Shown: positions 41,800-46,439 of the stretch, in pieces
Numbering within the stretch: position 1 is the stretch's first letter
Layout: every line of letters begins with the position of its first letter
Assembly: GCA_944326535.1 (NCBI GenBank)
Contig: CALVEJ010000007.1
Location: 1 to 46,439, forward strand
From: Candidatus Gastranaerophilales bacterium
Lineage (GTDB): Bacteria > Cyanobacteriota > Vampirovibrionia > Gastranaerophilales > Gastranaerophilaceae
Direction: 5' to 3'
DNA: 46,439 bases
Notes under the pieces: generated by a model
What the model was told of the DNA's origin: nothing
The model's input: only the letters and a program-made list of their open reading frames with translations
The model's database searches: none
Made by a program: the position numbers and the translations under genes

Positions 41800-44700
41800 A
41801 TGGATTTTTTGCCCGAAGAGTTTGAAGAAATTTTGAATATATTCAGGGGTGAAACTGAAGAAATCATCCAAAAACTGAACAATAATCTTTTGCAGCTTGA
41901 AAATGATCCGAACAATCCCGAAACCCTCGTGTATCTTTTCAGAGATGCTCATTCTCTAAAAGGTGCGGCAAGGATGATAGGTTTCAACAATATCCAGCGT
42001 CTTGCCCACAAAACCGAAGATGTTCTTGGTCTTGCAAAAGAAAACAAAATCACAATAAACAGAGAAATATCAGATGCTCTGTATAAAGCAATGGATTTGT
42101 TGTCAGAGCTTATTCAACAGTCCGTAAAAATTAAGAAAGAATATTATACGGATGAAATTCAAGAACAGATAAACAATATTGATGCTCTGATAGACAAGTA
42201 TCAAAAACCTGAGACAAAAGACCCCCCGAAAGAAGAAAAAAAACCGTCTGTTCCAAATCCGGCAAAAACAATTTTGTCAAAAAAAGCAAAAGAATTTACA
42301 CAAAACGTTCTGACAATAAATGCCCTGATATCGGAAGCATATTTGCTTTTGACAAATATGAAGGGAGATGGCTGTTCTTCGTATATTGAAACATTTGAAG
42401 ATACTATCAAACAACTTAAGGAAAAATTCGAGACAACAAGCTATTTTGATATAAAAAATGAGATTGATAACATATCAACAAAAGTTGATTTTGTAGTGCA
42501 CAATTCCAACGTGCTCACGGACGATGAGATCAGAGAAATTGAAGACAAACTCAAAAACATTGTAAATTCCCTGAACAAAATCTATGCCCAGCTGGGTATA
42601 GAAAATTTTGATTATAAAAAGGCTGTAGAAGAAAAAATTCAAAAACAGGGTTTTGAAAAGACGGAAGAAGAACTTTTACCTCCGTCGGAAACACCTGAAA
42701 TATATCAAAAATTAGAAGAAATAAAAAACGGAATAAATGAACTTGAAAAAAATCTGTCGCATGTTCCCGATCTGCGAAAACTGCTCGATACAGTGATTGA
42801 TTTGAGTGCAAACAAAGAAGTTGCTGATATTTCACACAAAATTCAAGAAATTTTGGATATTCTGAAAAAAAGCAATACCCTTCCGGAAAAAGAGATTATT
42901 CAAATTATCAGGCAGAGTTATGTGGCTGTTGAAAAAATGATAGTTGATACAAAAGAAGAAGCGGATGACACCTCTCTTGTTCTTCAAAGGCTTGATATTA
43001 TAAAACAGATGCTTGATATTAATACGACGGTAAATCCGCTCAACAATATCAGTGCAACGCTTGATGAGTCTTCTTTGCCCGTAAAAAAGGCTCAAGACTT
43101 TTTTAACTCGTTTGAAACCACATCAATCAGAACACTGCGTGTTGATTCAAAAAAACTTGACAGGATGGTTAACCAGATAGGCGAACTAATCATTGCAAGG
43201 ATAAAACAGAAAAAAAATATTGCGGAGCTTGAAAAAATTCTGGCTGATATTACCGAATTAAAAAACTTTAATAACAAGTCTCAGAGTTTTATAAAATACT
43301 ATGACAGAAAATACCTGAACTATGAAGGTCCGATTGACTATACGGCGTTTTCTGTGTTCAGCAAGCAGATTTTCTCTATATTGCAGGAAAATTCTTCCAA
43401 AATTCTAAAACTTAACAACAGACTTTTAAATTTGCAAAAATCCGTTGATGAAGAAGATACAAAACAATCTCTTATTGTTACGCAGCTTGAGGGAATGATA
43501 AAAAATATTCGTGTTCTGCCTCTTGCAACAATATTCCACATGTTCCCGAGAATGATAAGAGACATATCACGGGATACGGGAAAAGATATTGAGCTTTTGA
43601 TTTCGGGAAGTGAGACCAGTGCTGACAAAAAGGTTATTGAAGAAATCAAAGCGCCTTTGATGCATATTATCCGAAATTCAATAGATCATGGTATCGAAAC
43701 GCCGCAGGAGCGTATTGCTGCCGGTAAACCGCCAAAAGGCAGAATATATCTTATAGCAAAAAGTCTTCAAACAAAAATAATAATTGAAGTCCATGATGAC
43801 GGTAGGGGAATTGATCTCAAAAAAATTGTTAAAAGAGCACTTGAAAAAAATCTGATTACGCAAAAAGAAGCTGATTATCTTAGTGATGAGCAGATTATGA
43901 ATATAATTTTCTGGCCCGGATTTTCAACAGAGCAGGTTGTGACAGAAATCTCCGGAAGAGGGGTCGGGCTGGATATTGTGCAAACCAAGATATCACAGCT
44001 CAACGGCAGCGTAAAAGTCTTTTCTATACCAAATCAAGGTACAAAGATTACAATCGAACTGCCTATATCTATGTCTACTCTTAAAGCATTTATTGTAGAA
44101 GCTTCCGGACAGCTTTTTGCAATTTCCATGACATCTATAAAGAATGTTATGTGGATAAATGAAAAAGATATCTATATCAGAAATTCTTCAAAAACAATTA
44201 TGCATGAGGGCAAAAACATAAATGTGTTTTACCTGAGTGAACTAATGGAGCTCCCTCCGACAGAGACAGAAGAAAATCCGCAAAAAACCATTGTTCTTAC
44301 GGAGATTGAAAACAGTTTGATGGGAATAATTGTGGATAGAATTTTGGGAGATCAAAATATTCTGCAGAAGAAACTCGATCCTCCGATTATGAAACTCAAA
44401 AATATCTCCGGTATTACCACTCTTGCAAACGGGGAGGTTTGTCTTATTCTTAACTTGAATGAATTGTACAAAACTACTTACACTCCTGTTGAAAAACCGC
44501 TTGTCCCGATACAAAAACAGTACGAAGAAAAAGAAAACAAAGACTACAAAATTTTAATTGTAGATGACTCTATTACAACAAGAGAATTGCTCAAAAATAT
44601 CCTGACACACTGGGGATATGACTTTGCAATGGTAAAAAATCCGAAAGAAGCATTTGAGCTTTTGTACAAAGAAGATTTTGATTTGATTCTTTCAGATATG

Positions 44701-44919
44701 GAAATGCCGGAAATGGATGGAGGTATGTTTGTTAAAGAACTTAAGGCTCATCCGAGATTTAGGCATATTCCGGTTGTGATAATATCTTCATATGACACTG
44801 ATACAATAGCCAGAGATATTGCGGATGCGGATGGGTTCATCAGAAAATCAAACTTTAACCAGGATGAACTGCTCGACACGATAGAAAAACTTCTGGATTC
44901 TCAAAAAAATGGCAGATAA
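41800..44919 (+). CDS. cheA: Hybrid chemotaxis histidine kinase CheA with C-terminal receiver
   Basis: A 1039-residue kinase. HPt domain (about 1-110) with phosphorylated His51 in DAHSLKGAARMIGF; a long coiled linker (about 130-440) where the CheY/CheB-binding region would be; dimerisation helices (about 440-560); HATPase with HIIRNSIDHGIETPQERIA, DDGRGIDL and GRGVGLDIV; a CheW-like domain (about 760-890); and a receiver with ILIVDDSITTREL and phospho-acceptor Asp966 in LILSDMEMPEMDG. Fused receivers can act as phosphate sinks or internal outputs. The Shine-Dalgarno is poor; a structured repeat precedes the gene. Confidence 0.95.
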   Translation: MDFLPEEFEEILNIFRGETEEIIQKLNNNLLQLENDPNNPETLVYLFRDAHSLKGAARMIGFNNIQRLAHKTEDVLGLAKENKITINREISDALYKAMDLLSELIQQSVKIKKEYYTDEIQEQINNIDALIDKYQKPETKDPPKEEKKPSVPNPAKTILSKKAKEFTQNVLTINALISEAYLLLTNMKGDGCSSYIETFEDTIKQLKEKFETTSYFDIKNEIDNISTKVDFVVHNSNVLTDDEIREIEDKLKNIVNSLNKIYAQLGIENFDYKKAVEEKIQKQGFEKTEEELLPPSETPEIYQKLEEIKNGINELEKNLSHVPDLRKLLDTVIDLSANKEVADISHKIQEILDILKKSNTLPEKEIIQIIRQSYVAVEKMIVDTKEEADDTSLVLQRLDIIKQMLDINTTVNPLNNISATLDESSLPVKKAQDFFNSFETTSIRTLRVDSKKLDRMVNQIGELIIARIKQKKNIAELEKILADITELKNFNNKSQSFIKYYDRKYLNYEGPIDYTAFSVFSKQIFSILQENSSKILKLNNRLLNLQKSVDEEDTKQSLIVTQLEGMIKNIRVLPLATIFHMFPRMIRDISRDTGKDIELLISGSETSADKKVIEEIKAPLMHIIRNSIDHGIETPQERIAAGKPPKGRIYLIAKSLQTKIIIEVHDDGRGIDLKKIVKRALEKNLITQKEADYLSDEQIMNIIFWPGFSTEQVVTEISGRGVGLDIVQTKISQLNGSVKVFSIPNQGTKITIELPISMSTLKAFIVEASGQLFAISMTSIKNVMWINEKDIYIRNSSKTIMHEGKNINVFYLSELMELPPTETEENPQKTIVLTEIENSLMGIIVDRILGDQNILQKKLDPPIMKLKNISGITTLANGEVCLILNLNELYKTTYTPVEKPLVPIQKQYEEKENKDYKILIVDDSITTRELLKNILTHWGYDFAMVKNPKEAFELLYKEDFDLILSDMEMPEMDGGMFVKELKAHPRFRHIPVVIISSYDTDTIARDIADADGFIRKSNFNQDELLDTIEKLLDSQKNGR

Positions 44920-45493
44920 AAAAAAACCTACAATAGAAGAACTTTTTGAAAAGTACGGCGAAAGAAAAGAACATGCAAAACAGGTTGAGCAATATGCCGA
45001 AAAACTTTTTGATGCACTTAATCAGGGTATTTGTTCTTTTTCCGCAAGAGAAAAGGAATATCTGAAAGCAGCTGCATTTTTGCATGATATAGGTTATGCA
45101 GTTGAAAAAAAAGCCCATCACAAACACACAATGAATCTTATTTTGGAAAACGGAATTTCAGGTTTTGATGATGAAGAGACAATGCTGATTGCAAATATTG
45201 CCAGATATCACAGATCTTCTCTCCCGAATGAAGAAAAACACAAAAGATTTGCGAGTCTTGATCCTGAAAAAAAACAGCTTGTAAAACAGCTCGGATCTAT
45301 ATTGAGAATTGCAGACGGTATGGATAAACCGGATAAAAATCTTATACTCCGTATAGAGGCTGAAGAAACACCTCAGAGCATAAATTTTTATCTTAAAACA
45401 ATCGGATTTAAACCAAAATTGAAAATGGCACAGGCAAAAAGCGATATGTTTGAAGAAACGTTCAAAAAAAAGGTTAACTTCTTTTTTATGTAA
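44909..45493 (+). CDS. HD-domain phosphohydrolase
   Basis: A 194-residue protein with an HD fold: LHDIGYAVEKKAHHKH contains the His-Asp pair (His59-Asp60) and downstream metal ligands, and ARYHRSSLP and ILRIADGMDK complete the site. It most resembles the C-terminal HD part of Ppx/GppA exopolyphosphatases, so phosphate ester or nucleotide hydrolysis is likely. It overlaps the end of cheA by 11 bases and is probably cotranslated, linking it to chemotaxis or second-messenger control. Confidence 0.85.
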   Translation: MADKKKPTIEELFEKYGERKEHAKQVEQYAEKLFDALNQGICSFSAREKEYLKAAAFLHDIGYAVEKKAHHKHTMNLILENGISGFDDEETMLIANIARYHRSSLPNEEKHKRFASLDPEKKQLVKQLGSILRIADGMDKPDKNLILRIEAEETPQSINFYLKTIGFKPKLKMAQAKSDMFEETFKKKVNFFFM

Positions 45494-45559
45494 CAGTGAA
45501 TTGAAATATGAATAAAAATGTGCTAAACAATATGTATATATTCGAATTACGGAGGTTAT

Positions 45560-46300
45560 ATGTTTAAAAGTTCAAATCCCATGCTTGCAAAAATGGATAA
45601 TAATATCGCAGAAGGTATGATTTCCTCAGCACCGATGACAGTAAACGGAACCATAACAAAGGCATTTGTTTTGATATTGATTGCTGCAGTTGCGGGAGCA
45701 GCAGTTTTTTATGAAGCTCTTATGGGCTATACGGACAAAGTGATGATGATTATGGGCATATCTCTTTTAGTGGGTGCTGTTACCGGTCTTGCTGCATCTT
45801 TTTTGCCGAAGATTGCAAAATTTTTGGCGCCCGTGTATGCGTTTTGTGAAGGCGCTTTGCTTACGGGTTTGTCCTTAATGCTTGAAGGGCAGTTTCCGGG
45901 TATAGCGGTTCAGGCAATCTGCGGTACAATGCTTGCCTTTGCGGTTATGCTTGTTTTGTATAGAACAGGTGCCGTCAGAGCAACAGAAAAATTCAGAGCA
46001 ACTATCATGTCTGCGCTGGTTACAATACTTATTCTGTATTTAATCAATATTGTCGGCTCATTTTTCGGTTTTCAAATACCTTTTGTAACAGGTTCCGGAC
46101 CGATGAGTATTTTGTTCAGCGGAATTGTTGTTCTTGTTGCATCATTCAGTTTGATTTTGGATTTTGATTTTATTGAAAAAGGTCAGGCATCAATGCTGCC
46201 AAAAGATTTTGAATGGTACGGCGCATTTGGTCTGATGGTTACACTTGTTTGGCTTTATATAGAAATTTTGCAGCTTCTTGCAAAGTTAAGAGACAACTAG
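45560..46300 (+). CDS. Bax inhibitor-1/YccA-family membrane protein
   Basis: A 246-residue inner-membrane protein with seven hydrophobic segments after a polar N-terminus (1-30). MTVNGTITKAFVLILIAA, PVYAFCEGALLTGLSLMLE and the C-terminal FEWYGAFGLMVTLVWLYIEIL match the bacterial BaxI_1/YccA group, which includes pH-gated calcium leak channels and FtsH modulators. The role here is unknown. A strong GGAGG lies before the ATG. A hairpin follows the gene. Confidence 0.9.
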   Translation: MFKSSNPMLAKMDNNIAEGMISSAPMTVNGTITKAFVLILIAAVAGAAVFYEALMGYTDKVMMIMGISLLVGAVTGLAASFLPKIAKFLAPVYAFCEGALLTGLSLMLEGQFPGIAVQAICGTMLAFAVMLVLYRTGAVRATEKFRATIMSALVTILILYLINIVGSFFGFQIPFVTGSGPMSILFSGIVVLVASFSLILDFDFIEKGQASMLPKDFEWYGAFGLMVTLVWLYIEILQLLAKLRDN

Positions 46301-46326
46301 TTTTATATTCTGGACTCTGAAACGAC

Positions 46327-46358
46327 CGAAGGATCTATAGAAAGTAAAAGATCCTTCG
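46327..46358. terminator. Hairpin after the Bax-inhibitor-like gene
   Basis: CGAAGGATCT and AGATCCTTCG form a perfect ten-base stem, followed by CTTTATT. It is related to the REP units at 35-36 kb and probably ends the transcript. Confidence 0.55.
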
Positions 46359-46439
46359 CTTTATTGTCTTGGATTATTGGCGCTCACGAAAAGCGTGGTT
46401 TTCGTTCGCATGGGCAGCTTTGTGCCCGCCAAAATCCGC
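46359..46439. other. Palindrome-rich tail at the window edge
   Basis: No gene is seen. ACGAAAA-N6-TTTTCGT and GGGCA-N6-TGCCC are two small hairpins in a stretch richer in GC than the window, perhaps the start of another intergenic repeat. Confidence 0.35.

Overview
The window looks like a chromosomal segment of an AT-rich, Gram-negative-type, flagellated bacterium. The best fit is a gut non-photosynthetic cyanobacterial relative (Melainabacteria/Vampirovibrionia, Gastranaerophilales-like). This is an inference from the LPS-core genes (split heptose kinase and adenylyltransferase, kdsB), the flagellar and chemotaxis genes, glycogen genes, and several lineage-restricted membrane and zinc-ribbon proteins. 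No rRNA or tRNA gene and no CRISPR array was seen.

Layout. 1-33 is the very start of tuf on the minus strand. 0.3-2.3 kb holds a zinc-ribbon protein, an unknown protein and tpiA. 2.4-8.8 kb is a minus-strand three-gene unit: two related large membrane proteins, then a GH13 enzyme with an unusual active site. 9.0-11.2 kb is a flagellar block (fliJ, fliK-like, hook/rod protein). 11.3-18.5 kb (minus) has heptose adenylyltransferase and kinase, a parvulin lipoprotein, mfd and kdsB; ruvB diverges. 19.7-25.6 kb has murJ, a SpoIID-like protein, a UbiA-family prenyltransferase and glgA. 25.8-29.6 kb has an unknown protein, a Gdx/SugE exporter under a guanidine-I (ykkC) riboswitch, dedA and manC. 29.6-34.3 kb is fliF-fliG-fliH-fliI on the minus strand. 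34.5-37.2 kb is an accessory strip with small cysteine-rich proteins, dense REP-like palindromes, a GIY-YIG endonuclease, an AbrB-like protein and a broken TRL-family gene. 37.2-39.0 kb is rpsB and tsf. 39.5-45.5 kb is chemotaxis: a double-CheW protein, a short chemoreceptor, a CheA-receiver hybrid, and an HD protein. A Bax-inhibitor-1/YccA protein closes the window.

The most unusual signal is a dispersed, modular, structured element of about 115-210 bp present in six copies (four plus, two minus). Full copies start near TTGTTCGAGAAAAATTCGTGATAAG and end in GACGACACTAGATTAAAT (each quoted here only as a landmark). They contain stacked hairpins whose arms change in compensating pairs between copies. 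One copy splits a TRL-family gene, and removing it restores the reading frame, so these elements insert or have inserted as discrete units. A second accessory signal is a GIY-YIG endonuclease gene bracketed by two nearly identical 76-77 bp REP-type units, one of which supplies its stop codon.
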